Assembly (NCBI RefSeq): GCF_003651185.1
Contig: NZ_RCDC01000009.1
Location: 1 to 64,000 of the forward strand
Direction of reading: 5' to 3'
Length of the DNA: 64,000 bases
Origin: Stenotrophomonas rhizophila
GTDB lineage: Bacteria; Pseudomonadota; Gammaproteobacteria; Xanthomonadales; Xanthomonadaceae
Positions 1-8,615 of this stretch are shown in pieces. Numbering within the stretch: position 1 is the first letter of the stretch; the number at the start of each line of letters is the position of its first letter. Made by a program: the position numbers and the translations under genes. The notes below the pieces were generated by a model that did no database searches, was not told the origin of the DNA, and was given only the letters and a program-made list of their open reading frames with translations.

Positions 1-150
1 AATTGATATGTTGCTTGATCAAACGTCTGCAAGATGGACATACATCCTTCCTGCAGGCGCCTTCACAAGATACCTGCGCATACTGTCAAAGAACTTTGGA
101 ATCGGCCTCAGCGCCTTCTTCCGTGTGCCCCGACGTTTCCGTCGTTGCGA
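1..150 (-). other. rRNA leader with boxA-like antitermination site
   Basis: Transcribed leader between P2 and the 16S gene, which lies off the left edge. Minus-strand GTTCTTTGACAGT (82-94) resembles the boxA antitermination motif of rrn leaders. Further left, complementary segments (GCAGGTATC/GGCGCCTGCAGG and the stretch to position 1) could form the stem for 16S precursor processing. No open reading frame here looks real. Confidence 0.65.
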
Positions 151-157
151 GCCGCCC

Positions 158-186
158 ATTATAGACCGGCTTATCTGCTTCGTCAA
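158..186 (-). promoter_or_regulatory. rrn: rRNA operon promoter P2 (proximal)
   Basis: Minus-strand TTGACG (181-186), a 17-bp spacer and a perfect TATAAT (158-163), followed by the discriminator copy at 140-156. This is close to a consensus sigma-70 promoter and reads leftward into the rRNA leader. Together with P1 it forms the tandem arrangement usual for rrn operons. Confidence 0.8.
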
Positions 187-280
187 CACCTTTTTTCAAG
201 GCCGCTTCACCGAAGTGAACCGTTGTTGCCGATGCCGCTTCGTCGTTCGCCTCAGAGGCTTTCGTCGTTGCGAGCCGCCT

Positions 281-308
281 ATTATGTCAGGCTTTTCGTT
301 TCCGTCAA
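281..308 (-). promoter_or_regulatory. rrn: rRNA operon promoter P1 (distal)
   Basis: Read on the minus strand, TTGACG (303-308) and CATAAT (281-286) are separated by 16 bp and followed by a GC-rich discriminator (GGCGGCTCGCAACGACG) that recurs word for word at the second promoter 123 bp downstream. A GC-rich discriminator is typical of stringently controlled rRNA promoters. The 16S gene itself lies left of position 1, so the assignment rests on promoter form, the duplicated discriminator and the leader sequence. Confidence 0.75.
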
Positions 309-497
309 CACCTTCTTTCGAAGCAGTTGAAGTCCTGTTCCTTCGCGGTTGCCGCCTTGCGGTGGCCCCTGCGTCGGGGGAGGGAAAGTATGTCCCTATC
401 CGGGTCGTTTGTGAAGGGGGTGGACGACATTTTTTCACGTCGTCTCTCCCACATTCATGCTGGAAGGGGTCCGGATCGCCCGAACCCCTTGTGCCAC

Positions 498-1709
498 TTA
501 GGCCGCGACCAGCAACACGCGTGCGAAGGTGCGCTTGCCAACCTGCAGCAGGCCTTCGAAACCGGGCACGAACACCTGCTGGGCATCCTCCACCACCTCG
601 CCATCCACCTTCACCGCACGCTCTTTGAGCTTGCGGGAGGCTTCGGAGTTGCTCGGGGTGAGGCCGGCAGCCGTCAGCAGGGCACCAATACGCAGGCCTT
701 CGGCCGGGATGGTCACTTCCTGCAGCGGCAGCAGGGTCACATCGCCCTGCCCGGTCACCGCGGCATTCCAACCGGCGATGGCCTGTTCGGCCGCCGCCGC
801 ATCATGGAAGCGGGTGGTCAGCTCACGGGCCAGGCGCAGCTTCACCTCGCGCGGGTTCAACCCGCCCGCCTGGACCTGCTCACGCAGGGCCTTGGCCTCG
901 GCCTGGCTGATATCAAAGGAGAGCAGCTCGATCCAGCGCCACATCAGGTCGTCGCCGATCTTCATCGTCTTGGTGACGATGTCGATGGCCGGTTCGCTGA
1001 TACCAATATAGTTGTTGAGCGACTTGGACATCTTGGCCACACCGTCCAAGCCTTCCAGCAACGGCATGGTCAACACGATCTGCGGCTTCTGCCCGTAGTG
1101 CTCCTGCAGGCCACGGCCCATCAGCAGGTTGAACTTCTGGTCGGTACCGCCCAGTTCAACGTCCGCTTCCAGCGCGACCGAGTCGTAACCCTGCACCAGC
1201 GGGTACAGGAACTCATGCAGGGCAATGGACTGCTGGGCGGCATAGCGCTTGGCGAAGTCGTCGCGCTCGAGCATGCGCGCCACGGTGTGCTGGCCAGCCA
1301 GGCGGATCATGTCGGCGGCGGCCATCTTGCCGAACCACTCCGAATTGAAGCGCACTTCGGTCTTTTCGCGGTCCAGCACCTTGAAGACCTGGTCTTCATA
1401 GGTACGCGCGTTGGCCAGCACATCTTCCTTGGTGAGCGGCTTGCGGGTGACGTTCTTGCCCGAGGGGTCGCCGATCATCCCGGTGAAGTCGCCGATCAGG
1501 AAGATCACCTGGTGGCCGAGGTCCTGGAACTGGCGCAACTTGTTCAACAGCACGGTGTGGCCCAGGTGCAGGTCCGGTGCGGTGGGGTCGAAGCCGGCCT
1601 TGACCCGCAGCGGACGGCCGCTTTCCAGACGCTGGCGCAGTTCGTCGGATTTGAGGATCTCATCGGCGCCTCGCCCGATCAGGGCAATGGCTTCTTCAAT
1701 CGAGGACAC
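498..1709 (-). CDS. tyrS: tyrosyl-tRNA synthetase
   Basis: Class I aminoacyl-tRNA synthetase that charges tRNA-Tyr in the cytoplasm. The HIGH-type motif is HLGH at residues 48-51 and the KMSKS loop is at 226-230. A C-terminal S4-like RNA-binding region covers roughly 340-400 (RKLKERAVKVDGEVV). The protein has 403 residues, the size of the TyrZ-like branch. The start is GTG at 1709, preceded by GGGAG seven bases upstream. The gene is followed by the rRNA promoters on the same strand, so it may feed some transcription into rrn. It is divergent from the M23 peptidase gene. Confidence 0.96.
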   Translation of the reverse strand: MSSIEEAIALIGRGADEILKSDELRQRLESGRPLRVKAGFDPTAPDLHLGHTVLLNKLRQFQDLGHQVIFLIGDFTGMIGDPSGKNVTRKPLTKEDVLANARTYEDQVFKVLDREKTEVRFNSEWFGKMAAADMIRLAGQHTVARMLERDDFAKRYAAQQSIALHEFLYPLVQGYDSVALEADVELGGTDQKFNLLMGRGLQEHYGQKPQIVLTMPLLEGLDGVAKMSKSLNNYIGISEPAIDIVTKTMKIGDDLMWRWIELLSFDISQAEAKALREQVQAGGLNPREVKLRLARELTTRFHDAAAAEQAIAGWNAAVTGQGDVTLLPLQEVTIPAEGLRIGALLTAAGLTPSNSEASRKLKERAVKVDGEVVEDAQQVFVPGFEGLLQVGKRTFARVLLVAA

Positions 1710-1800
1710 GTGACAACTCCCGGCAATGCCTTATTTATATGAATGACGTTAAGTACAAGTTAACCGCAGGTGCTTCACAAAAGCCAATAGGCACAAGGGT

Positions 1801-1829
1801 TTGACGCGGTATTTATACCTGTCTATGTT
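1801..1829 (+). promoter_or_regulatory. Candidate promoter of the M23 peptidase gene
   Basis: TTGACG (1801-1806), a 17-bp spacer and TATGTT (1824-1829), about 50 bp before the ATG at 1878. It sits in the divergent tyrS/peptidase gap. A weaker minus-strand TATAAA-like box near 1735-1741 could serve tyrS. Confidence 0.5.
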
Positions 1830-1877
1830 ACCGACGTTTGGGCCCGCGCTCCCGGGCCAGCCAGGAACAGACCGACG

Positions 1878-3341
1878 ATGCTCAATTCCGATCAAGGCCG
1901 CGCGCGCAAGCAGCGCTTCAAGGAACGTCTCAACGTCCTCCACGACACCGCCCTCCATCGGAAGCTCAAACAGCATCTTCCCGCGGCCTTCAACCAGCGC
2001 TGGACCCGCCGCCACTGGATGCACGCCAGCCTGTTCGCCACCATCGGCGCCCTGGTGGCCACGATCGTCCCCGGCTTCTCGCACACCATCGATTCGCCCT
2101 ACTCGGTCAGCCATTCGACCTTGGCGCTGCCGTTGCCGCCGCTGTCGCTGGAACGCCAGCAGCAGACCCCGGGCGACAGCTGGCAGGTGCTGCGCGTGCA
2201 GCGCGGCCAGACCCTGAGCAATCTGTTCGACCAAGCCGGCATCCCGGCCACGGTGATGCACCAGGTGCTGGAGCACCCCGGTGTGCGCGAATCGCTGACC
2301 AAGCTGCGCCCGGGTGCGGAGATCGCCTTCGACCTGCCGCTGTCCGGTGAGCTGCGCACGATCCGCTTCGACCGCGATGCCGACAACCGCGTGGAGCTGT
2401 CCCTGGCTGGCGACAAGATCACCGAAACGGTGAGTAAGCGCGAGAGCTCGACCCGCCGCGTGGTCGCCAGTGGCGAGATCACCAGCTCCCTGTATGCCGC
2501 CGCGCGCAAGGCGGGGTTGTCGCCCTCGGCGATTGCCACGATGACCGACGAAATCTTCAAGTACGACATCGACTTCTCCAAGGACCTGCAGCCGGGCGAC
2601 CGCTTCAGCGTGGTGCTGGATGAAACCTGGCGCGAAGGCGAGAAGGTGGACACCAGCAAGATCCTCGCGGCGACCTTCAGCTCGGGCGGCAAGACCTACA
2701 GCGGCTTCCGCTTCGACCGCAACGGCAAATCGGAGTACTTCGATGCCAGCGGCCGCCCGCTGAAGAAGAGCTTCATCCGCATGCCGATCCAGTTCGCGCG
2801 CTTGAGCTCGAGCTTCGGCGCGCGCAAGCACCCGGTGCTGGGCAAGATGCGCATGCACAAGGGCGTGGACTACGCCGCGCGTACCGGCACCCCGATCATG
2901 GCCGCCGGCGATGCCCGCGTGCAGTTCGCCGGGACCCAGCGCGGTTACGGCAACGTGGTGATCCTGGATCATGGCCGCGGCCACACCACCCTGTACGGGC
3001 ATATGTCGCGGTTCGGCAAGATCAAGACTGGCCAGCGCGTGGCCCAGGGCACCGTGATCGGCTACGTGGGCTCGACCGGCATGGCCACCGGCCCGCACCT
3101 TCACTACGAATTCCGCGTCAACGGCGTGCACCGCAATCCGCTGTCGGTGACGATGCCGCCGCCGGAGCCGCTGCAGGGCGCCGAGCTGGCTGCCTTCCGT
3201 GCCCAGACCGCCCCCGCGCTGGCGCGGATCCAGGGCATGGAGAAGCTGATCTACGCCGATGCCAGCCCGGCACCGGATGCCAAGGCCACCGATACGGCCA
3301 CGGCGAAGGCCGGCAAGCCGGTCAAATCCAACCGCGGCTGA
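1878..3341 (+). CDS. M23 family metallopeptidase, membrane-anchored (MepM-like)
   Basis: Predicted zinc endopeptidase acting on peptidoglycan cross-bridges in the periplasm. A basic N-terminus is followed by one membrane segment at about 47-65. An OapA/LysM-like N-terminal region (WQVLRVQRGQTLSNLFDQAG, near 95-115) precedes the C-terminal M23 domain. Zinc and catalytic residues are visible as H327 and D331 (HKGVD) and H407/H409 (HLHYE). The length of 487 aa fits this family. It lies 66 bp upstream of anmK with no terminator seen, and ampG is nearby, which places it in a murein turnover and recycling neighbourhood. Exact cleavage specificity cannot be read from the sequence. Confidence 0.93.
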   Translation: MLNSDQGRARKQRFKERLNVLHDTALHRKLKQHLPAAFNQRWTRRHWMHASLFATIGALVATIVPGFSHTIDSPYSVSHSTLALPLPPLSLERQQQTPGDSWQVLRVQRGQTLSNLFDQAGIPATVMHQVLEHPGVRESLTKLRPGAEIAFDLPLSGELRTIRFDRDADNRVELSLAGDKITETVSKRESSTRRVVASGEITSSLYAAARKAGLSPSAIATMTDEIFKYDIDFSKDLQPGDRFSVVLDETWREGEKVDTSKILAATFSSGGKTYSGFRFDRNGKSEYFDASGRPLKKSFIRMPIQFARLSSSFGARKHPVLGKMRMHKGVDYAARTGTPIMAAGDARVQFAGTQRGYGNVVILDHGRGHTTLYGHMSRFGKIKTGQRVAQGTVIGYVGSTGMATGPHLHYEFRVNGVHRNPLSVTMPPPEPLQGAELAAFRAQTAPALARIQGMEKLIYADASPAPDAKATDTATAKAGKPVKSNRG

Positions 3342-3407
3342 TCGCTGCGATTGACGGCGGCAACGGGTTGCGCGGAAGCTGCACGCAACCCGTTGGACCG
3401 CCTGGCC

Positions 3408-4535
3408 ATGACCTCTGCTGTTGATCCCACCACCCCGCTCTACCTGGGCCTGATGTCCGGCACCAGCGCCGACGGCATCGATGCCGCGCTGGTGCAGTTC
3501 CCCGCCGAGGGCGGCTGCCGCTTTGTCCAAGGCCTGACCCACGACTGGGATCCGGCCATCCGCGCCGAGCTGATCGCGCTGGGGGAAGGCGGCACCATCA
3601 CCTCGCTTGATGCACTGGGCCGCCTTGATGCCCAGGTCGGGATCACCTTCGCCGCGGCCGCCAACCGCCTGTTGGACAGCGCGCGCATCGACCGCACCCA
3701 GGTGCAGGCGATCGGCTCGCATGGGCAGACGGTGCGCCATCGGCCGCTGGCTGATCCAGCCTTCACGATGCAGATCGGCGATGCCAACCGCATCGCCGAA
3801 TTGACCGGCATCACCACCGTGGCCGATTTCCGCCGCCGCGATGTCGCCGCTGGCGGGCATGGCGCGCCGCTGATGCCGGCCTTCCACCTGGCGATGCTGG
3901 GCGACAGCGATGAAGACCGCGCCGTGCTCAACCTGGGCGGCATCGGCAATCTCACCCTGATCCCGCGCGACGGGACACCGCGCGGCTTCGATACCGGCCC
4001 GGCCAATGCGCTGATGGATGCCTGGTGCCAGCGCCATCGCGGCGAACCGTTCGATGCCGATGGCGCGTTCGCGGCCAGTGGCCAGGTCGATGCGGCGCTG
4101 CTGGCCCGCTGGCTGGCCGATCCCTGGTTTGCGTTGCCGCCGCCGAAGAGCACCGGGCGCGAGCAGTTCCACCTGGACTGGGCGCAGGCGCAGCTGGGCG
4201 AGGGGCAGGTGTCCGGCGCGGATGTGCAGGCAACCCTGCTGGAACTGACGGCCGCCACCGTGGCCGATGCGCTGCTGGCGCACCTTCCGGGCGCGAGGCG
4301 GGTGCTGGTCTGCGGCGGTGGCGTGCGCAATCCGCAGCTGCTGCGGCGCCTCGGCGCGCGCCTGCCGGGCGTGGTGATCGAGTCCAGCGCGGTGCACGGG
4401 CTGGATCCGGATTATCTGGAGGCGATGGGGTTTGCGTGGTTGGCACAGCGCACGCTGGCCGGGCTGCCGGGCAATCTGCCGAGCGTGAGTGGTGCGCGCG
4501 GACCCCGGATTCTGGGGGCGATCCATCCCGCCTGA
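3408..4535 (+). CDS. anmK: anhydro-N-acetylmuramic acid kinase
   Basis: Phosphorylates 1,6-anhydroMurNAc to MurNAc-6-phosphate during cytoplasmic recycling of murein. Family signatures are clear: GLMSGTSADGIDAAL near the N-terminus, GHGAPLMPAFH, NLGGIGNLT, and GFDTGPANALMDAW. I chose ATG 3408 (375 aa) because the conserved region begins ten residues later; an upstream in-frame TTG at 3351 would add a non-conserved extension. It follows the M23 peptidase and converges on the small gene ending at 4605. The AmpG permease gene, which imports the anhydromuropeptide substrate source, is at 4914-6209. Confidence 0.95.
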   Translation: MTSAVDPTTPLYLGLMSGTSADGIDAALVQFPAEGGCRFVQGLTHDWDPAIRAELIALGEGGTITSLDALGRLDAQVGITFAAAANRLLDSARIDRTQVQAIGSHGQTVRHRPLADPAFTMQIGDANRIAELTGITTVADFRRRDVAAGGHGAPLMPAFHLAMLGDSDEDRAVLNLGGIGNLTLIPRDGTPRGFDTGPANALMDAWCQRHRGEPFDADGAFAASGQVDAALLARWLADPWFALPPPKSTGREQFHLDWAQAQLGEGQVSGADVQATLLELTAATVADALLAHLPGARRVLVCGGGVRNPQLLRRLGARLPGVVIESSAVHGLDPDYLEAMGFAWLAQRTLAGLPGNLPSVSGARGPRILGAIHPA

Positions 4536-4604
4536 GGTGGCGCGGTGCCGGGCGCCGCGGGGTGCACCGTGATCACGCCTGCGCCGGGCAGCAGTGGCGG
4601 GCCG

Positions 4605-4832
4605 TTACAGCCCTTGCGCGTCCGGCAACGCCTGCAGGGCGGCGATGGCATCGGCCAGCGCGTCGACCTCGGGATCGTGGAAGCCGCTGCGGACCTCCAG
4701 TTCGCTGGCGAACAGGCCTTGCTCCAGCAGCGCCACGCAGGCGTCCTCACGGGTCCAGCCGCGCGCAACCGCAATGCGGCGGATACGTTCCAGCAACAGC
4801 GGGTCCACCTCCCGCAGCAGTAGATCAGCCAT
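4605..4832 (-). CDS. Small hypothetical protein (75 aa)
   Basis: Short acidic helical protein of unknown function. The start at 4832 is supported by GGGGAG just upstream. The N-terminal half (ADLLLREVDPLLLERIRRIA, then a helix with RGWTREDACVALLEQGL) resembles the beta-strand plus two-helix layout of ribbon-helix-helix proteins, but this is a weak visual likeness and no toxin partner is adjacent. It lies 81 bp downstream of ampG on the same strand and could be cotranscribed with it. Coding-like third-position GC supports a real gene. Confidence 0.6.
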   Translation of the reverse strand: MADLLLREVDPLLLERIRRIAVARGWTREDACVALLEQGLFASELEVRSGFHDPEVDALADAIAALQALPDAQGL

Positions 4833-4913
4833 CGTTCTCCCCGTTGGCGCGCCGCCATCCCCGCGGTCACTGTGCCGGCATGATCCATCAGGCCCTGCCG
4901 GCACGCAAACCCG

Positions 4914-6209
4914 TCAGGCCGTGCTGCGGTCCCGGATCCGTGGCCACAGCCAGATCAGCAGCAGCAGGGTCGGGATGACCGTGGTGGCGCTGAGGATGAA
5001 GAAGGTGCTGTAGGAGCTCGCCTCCACGATGTAACCGGAGACGCCGCCGACGAACTTGCCCGGCAGGTTGGCCAGCGAGACCAGCAGCGCGTACTGGGTG
5101 GCAGTGAAGTTGCGGTCGGTCAGCGAGGACATGAAGGCGACCAGCACGGTGCCGGCAAAGCCCTGGAACAGGTTGTCCGCACTCAGCGCCGCATAGAACG
5201 CCCACAGCTGGCCCGGGTTGTGCGCCATCAGCAGGAACGCCAGGTTGGACAGCGCCACGCCCAGCGCGGCGACCAGCAGCATGCGGCGGAAGCCGAACGC
5301 GGCCACCGCGATGCCACCGAGGAAGGCACCGCCGATGCCCATCCACACCCCGAACAGCTTGGAGACGGTAGCGATATCGGCCTTGGTGAAGCCCGAATCC
5401 AGATAGAACGGACCGGCCATCACCCCGATCACCTGATCCGGGAACTTGTAGAGCCCGACGAAGGCCAGCAGCACCAGCGCCAGCACCACACCGTTGGTGC
5501 TGAAGAAGCTGGCGATCGGCTGCCAGAACGCGCCGAAGAAATCGATCCGGCGCTGGATGCGCACTTCCGGCTGCTCCGGCTCGCGGCACAGCAGCGTGGT
5601 GATGATCGGCAGGATCATCAAGGCGGCCATGGCCAGGTACGCCACGATCCAGCTCTCGAACTGGGCCAGGTACAACGCGCCCGCGCCGGCCAGGATCAGG
5701 CCGATGCGATAGCCCAGCGTGTAGGTCGCGGCGAGTGCCGCCTGGGCGCTCTCCGGCGCGATCTCGATGCGGTAGGCGTCGACCACCGAATCCTGGGTGG
5801 CACCGGCGAACGAAGCCACCAGCACCCACAGGACCAGTGGCGTGACGCCGAGTTCGGGGCGGACGAACGCCAGCGCGAACAACCCGCCGGTGACCGCGAT
5901 CTGCGAGGCGAGCAGCCAGGAACGGCGCCGGCCCAGGAAGCCGATCAGCGGAAATGCGTAGCGGTCGATCAGCGGCGCCCAGACGAACTTCATCAGATAG
6001 AAGAAGCTGGCCAGGCTGATCAGGCCGATGCTGCCCAAGTCCAGGCCGACATCACGCAGCCGGGTGGAGAGGGTCTGCGAGGCGATCAGCAGGAACGGCA
6101 GGCCGCTGCCGAAGCCGAGGAAGGCCATCGTCAGCGCCGAGGGCGTGCCGAAGGCACGCTTGATCCCCGCCCAGCCCTTGTAGGACAACGGCTCGACCGC
6201 CTCGGTCAT
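4914..6209 (-). CDS. ampG: AmpG-family muropeptide permease (MFS)
   Basis: Inner-membrane permease that imports GlcNAc-anhydroMurNAc peptides for recycling. The 431-residue protein is hydrophobic throughout with about 12 membrane segments. The N-terminus (FGTPSALTMAFLGFGSGLPF) and the loop LISLASFFYLMKFVWAPLID match the AmpG pattern, and GATQDSVVDAYRIEI matches the family's charged segment. Its ATG overlaps the stop of the xth gene (ATGA), suggesting translational coupling. In Stenotrophomonas, AmpG is linked to induction of the L1/L2 beta-lactamases through muropeptide signalling; that is family knowledge, not visible here. Confidence 0.92.
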   Translation of the reverse strand: MTEAVEPLSYKGWAGIKRAFGTPSALTMAFLGFGSGLPFLLIASQTLSTRLRDVGLDLGSIGLISLASFFYLMKFVWAPLIDRYAFPLIGFLGRRRSWLLASQIAVTGGLFALAFVRPELGVTPLVLWVLVASFAGATQDSVVDAYRIEIAPESAQAALAATYTLGYRIGLILAGAGALYLAQFESWIVAYLAMAALMILPIITTLLCREPEQPEVRIQRRIDFFGAFWQPIASFFSTNGVVLALVLLAFVGLYKFPDQVIGVMAGPFYLDSGFTKADIATVSKLFGVWMGIGGAFLGGIAVAAFGFRRMLLVAALGVALSNLAFLLMAHNPGQLWAFYAALSADNLFQGFAGTVLVAFMSSLTDRNFTATQYALLVSLANLPGKFVGGVSGYIVEASSYSTFFILSATTVIPTLLLLIWLWPRIRDRSTA

Positions 6210-7006
6210 GGGGCGTAGTCCACCGTGAACGGGGCATGGTCGGAGAAGCGCTCATCGCGGTAGACCGAGCAGCTGCTCAGACGGTCGCGCAGGCCCGGGC
6301 TGACGAACTGGTAATCGATGCGCCAGCCGACATTGTTGGCGCGCGCCTGGCCGCGGTTGCTCCACCATGTGTAGTCCTCACCCTGCGGGTGCAGCAGGCG
6401 GTAGGCATCCGTCCAGCCTTGGCCGGCGGCGATATCCAGCGCCTGGTCGGCGTCCACGCACTGGCCGTTGAGCCAGTCGCGCTCGGGCGGCAGGCAGCCG
6501 GAGTTCTTCTGGTTGGATTTCCAGTTCTTGATGTCCAGCGCGGAGCGCACGATGTTCCAGTCGCCGCACAGGACGTAGTCGCGGCCGCTGGCCAGCCACC
6601 CGGCCAGGATCGGGCGCAGCCACTCCATCACTTCGTACTTGAAGCCCTGGCGCAGATCGCCCGAGCTGCCCGAGGGGATATAGAAGGAGACCACACTGAG
6701 GTTGCCGTAGCGGGCCTCGATGTAGCGGCCTTCATCGTCGAACGGGGCCCAGCCCAGCGAGGTGATCACCTGGTCCGGCTCGCGCTTGCTGTAGATCGCC
6801 ACGCCGCTGTAGCCCTTCTTGGTGATGGCATCGCGGTAGAAGCAGTGATGGCCGTCCGGGCGGAACATCGGGTCGGTCAGCTGGTCTTCCTGGGCCTTGG
6901 TTTCCTGGATGCACAGGACATCGGCGTCCTGGGCGCGGAACCACTCGAGAAAGCCCTTGGTGGCGGCGGAACGGATGCCATTGGCGTTGAAACTGATGAT
7001 GCGCAT
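6206..7006 (-). CDS. xth: exodeoxyribonuclease III (AP endonuclease)
   Basis: Base-excision repair nuclease of the EEP superfamily. MRIISFNANGIRSA at the start, CIQETKAQ (metal-binding Glu), the GDWNI motif, and the terminal SDHAPFTVDY with its Asp-His pair are all present. At 266 aa it is the normal size. ATG 7006 is chosen because the fold begins there; the open frame extends far upstream only by chance. Its stop codon overlaps the ampG start by 4 bp. It is divergent from pyrE, an arrangement common in Xanthomonadales. Confidence 0.95.
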   Translation of the reverse strand: MRIISFNANGIRSAATKGFLEWFRAQDADVLCIQETKAQEDQLTDPMFRPDGHHCFYRDAITKKGYSGVAIYSKREPDQVITSLGWAPFDDEGRYIEARYGNLSVVSFYIPSGSSGDLRQGFKYEVMEWLRPILAGWLASGRDYVLCGDWNIVRSALDIKNWKSNQKNSGCLPPERDWLNGQCVDADQALDIAAGQGWTDAYRLLHPQGEDYTWWSNRGQARANNVGWRIDYQFVSPGLRDRLSSCSVYRDERFSDHAPFTVDYAP

Positions 7007-7213
7007 GCTGACCCGGGTCTGGAACGATACCGGCAAGAGCATACCGTTTCGGCCCTTGCAGGGGCTGGCTGGAAACGGACGCGATTGCCGCCCGCGGGCA
7101 CCTGACGATGCCGTCTCGCCAACCCGTGCGACACCGGGCCGCAGGTGCCGGCGAGCGGAAAAGTGCGGGCATGCATTAGGATTTGCGCTCCAAATGAATT
7201 GAATTGAGTCTTG

Positions 7214-7873
7214 ATGAGCGACCATCGCCACCGTTTCCTGCAACTGGCCCTGACCGCCGATGCCCTGCGTTTCGGCCAGTTCACCCTGAAGTCCGGCCGT
7301 CTGAGCCCCTATTTCTTCAATGCCGGCCGGTTCGATTCCGGCGCGCGGATGTCCCAGCTGGCGGCGTGCTACGCCGATGCCGTGGAAGCGACCGGGCTGA
7401 AGTTCGACGTCGTGTTCGGCCCGGCCTACAAGGGCATTCCGCTGGCCACCGCGACCGCCTGTGAGTTCGCCCAACGCGGCCGCGACCTGCCGCTGTCGTT
7501 CAACCGCAAGGAAGCCAAGGACCACGGCGAAGGCGGCAACCTGATCGGCGCCGACATGAACGGTAAGCGCGTGCTGATCGTGGATGACGTGATCACCGCT
7601 GGCACCGCGATCCGCGAAGCGCTGGCGATCATCAAGGGCGCCGGTGGCACCCCGGCCGGCATCGTGGTCGCACTGGACCGCCAGGAGATCGCCTCGGAAA
7701 CCGACCGCCGTTCGGCCGCGCAGGCCGTGGCCGAAGAAGCCGGCATTCCGGTGGTCGCCGTGGCCACGCTGGCCGACCTGCTTGATTTTGCCTCCGGAAA
7801 TCCGGAACTTGTCGGCTACCGGCAGCCGCTGGAGGACTATCGTTCCCGCTACGGCAGCCGTCCTACGCGTTGA
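7214..7873 (+). CDS. pyrE: orotate phosphoribosyltransferase
   Basis: Converts orotate and PRPP to OMP in pyrimidine synthesis. The PRPP-binding motif VLIVDDVITAGTAI is intact, and the hood and N-terminal signatures (LKSGRLSPYFFNAG, GPAYKGIPLA) match. The ATG at 7214 gives 219 aa; a TTG one codon earlier is the alternative. A TAGGAT -10-like box at 7177-7182 lies a suitable distance upstream. No pyrimidine attenuator is recognisable in the short leader. Confidence 0.96.
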   Translation: MSDHRHRFLQLALTADALRFGQFTLKSGRLSPYFFNAGRFDSGARMSQLAACYADAVEATGLKFDVVFGPAYKGIPLATATACEFAQRGRDLPLSFNRKEAKDHGEGGNLIGADMNGKRVLIVDDVITAGTAIREALAIIKGAGGTPAGIVVALDRQEIASETDRRSAAQAVAEEAGIPVVAVATLADLLDFASGNPELVGYRQPLEDYRSRYGSRPTR

Positions 7874-7891
7874 GAGCAGGGGGCTTTCACC

Positions 7892-8554
7892 ATGTCCAGG
7901 TTTGCCACGTTCACCGTTGTCGGCCTGTTGCTGGCCGTGCCGCTGTTGCCTGCCCAGGCGCAGAAGCGCACGGCTGATGCGACGCCGAAGAAGCTGTACT
8001 GCTGGAACAAGGGCAGCGAGCGGATCTGCAGTGATGCCCTGCCCCAGGAGGCGGTGAACAGCGCGCGCGAGGAGTTCAACCTGCGCAGCGGCATGCGCAG
8101 TGGTGAAGTGCAGCGCGCGTTGACCGACGAAGAGCGCGCCGATGCCGCTGCGCAGGCCGCGCAGCAACGCCTGGACCTCGCCGCCGAGCAGACCCGCCAG
8201 CGCACCGAGCAGGCGATGCTGGCCACGTATGAAAACGAGGACGAGCTGCGCCGGGTGTTCGCCGAGCGCAGCGGGATCCTGGACAACAACATCCACACCG
8301 CCAGTTACAACGTGGCCAGCGTGCGTGATGCGCTGGTCACCCTGCTGGCCACTGCGGGCAACCGCGAGCTGGATGGCCAGCCGGTGCCGGACAAGCAGGC
8401 CGAGCGCATCCGTGAGCGGCATGCCGAGCTGGTGGCGCAGCGGCGCATGCAGGCCTCGTTCGAGCAGCAGCGCCGGGCGCTGGATGTGGAGATCGAGAGC
8501 ACGCTGCAGCGCTATCGGTTGTTGAAGGGTGTGGGGAGCGATCCGCGCGGGTAA
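7892..8554 (+). CDS. Secreted coiled-coil protein of unknown function
   Basis: A 220-residue protein with a signal peptide (cleavage after the PLLPAQA region, about residue 23). A short Cys-containing segment follows (KKLYCWNKGSERICSDALP), which looks like the DUF4124-type start of some periplasmic proteins. The rest is a long charged helix rich in Gln, Glu, Arg and Ala (about 60-215), probably coiled coil. It begins 18 bp after pyrE and ends before a strong terminator, so it may be the last gene of a pyrE transcript. Function unknown. Confidence 0.8.
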   Translation: MSRFATFTVVGLLLAVPLLPAQAQKRTADATPKKLYCWNKGSERICSDALPQEAVNSAREEFNLRSGMRSGEVQRALTDEERADAAAQAAQQRLDLAAEQTRQRTEQAMLATYENEDELRRVFAERSGILDNNIHTASYNVASVRDALVTLLATAGNRELDGQPVPDKQAERIRERHAELVAQRRMQASFEQQRRALDVEIESTLQRYRLLKGVGSDPRG

Positions 8555-8581
8555 GGGTGGATGTGCGATTGCGTTGAAACG

Positions 8582-8610
8582 AAGGCGGCCTTTTGGGCCG
8601 CCTTTTTGGT
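8582..8610 (+). terminator. Rho-independent terminator after 7892-8554
   Basis: Nine-bp stem AAGGCGGCC / GGCCGCCTT (8582-8590 and 8596-8604), 5-nt loop, followed by a T-rich tail to about 8615. It closes the pyrE transcript before the kdp region. Confidence 0.85.
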
Positions 8611-8615
8611 TTTTC

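Noticed and set aside
1749..4526. A 925-codon minus-strand open frame across the M23 and anmK genes
   Set aside because: Shadow of two well-supported plus-strand genes in high-GC DNA; composition is Arg/Gly/His/Gln-rich with no domain.
6206..8422. Apparent fusion of exodeoxyribonuclease III with a long N-terminal extension
   Set aside because: The extension is antisense to pyrE and the secreted protein gene. Conserved sequence begins exactly at ATG 7006.
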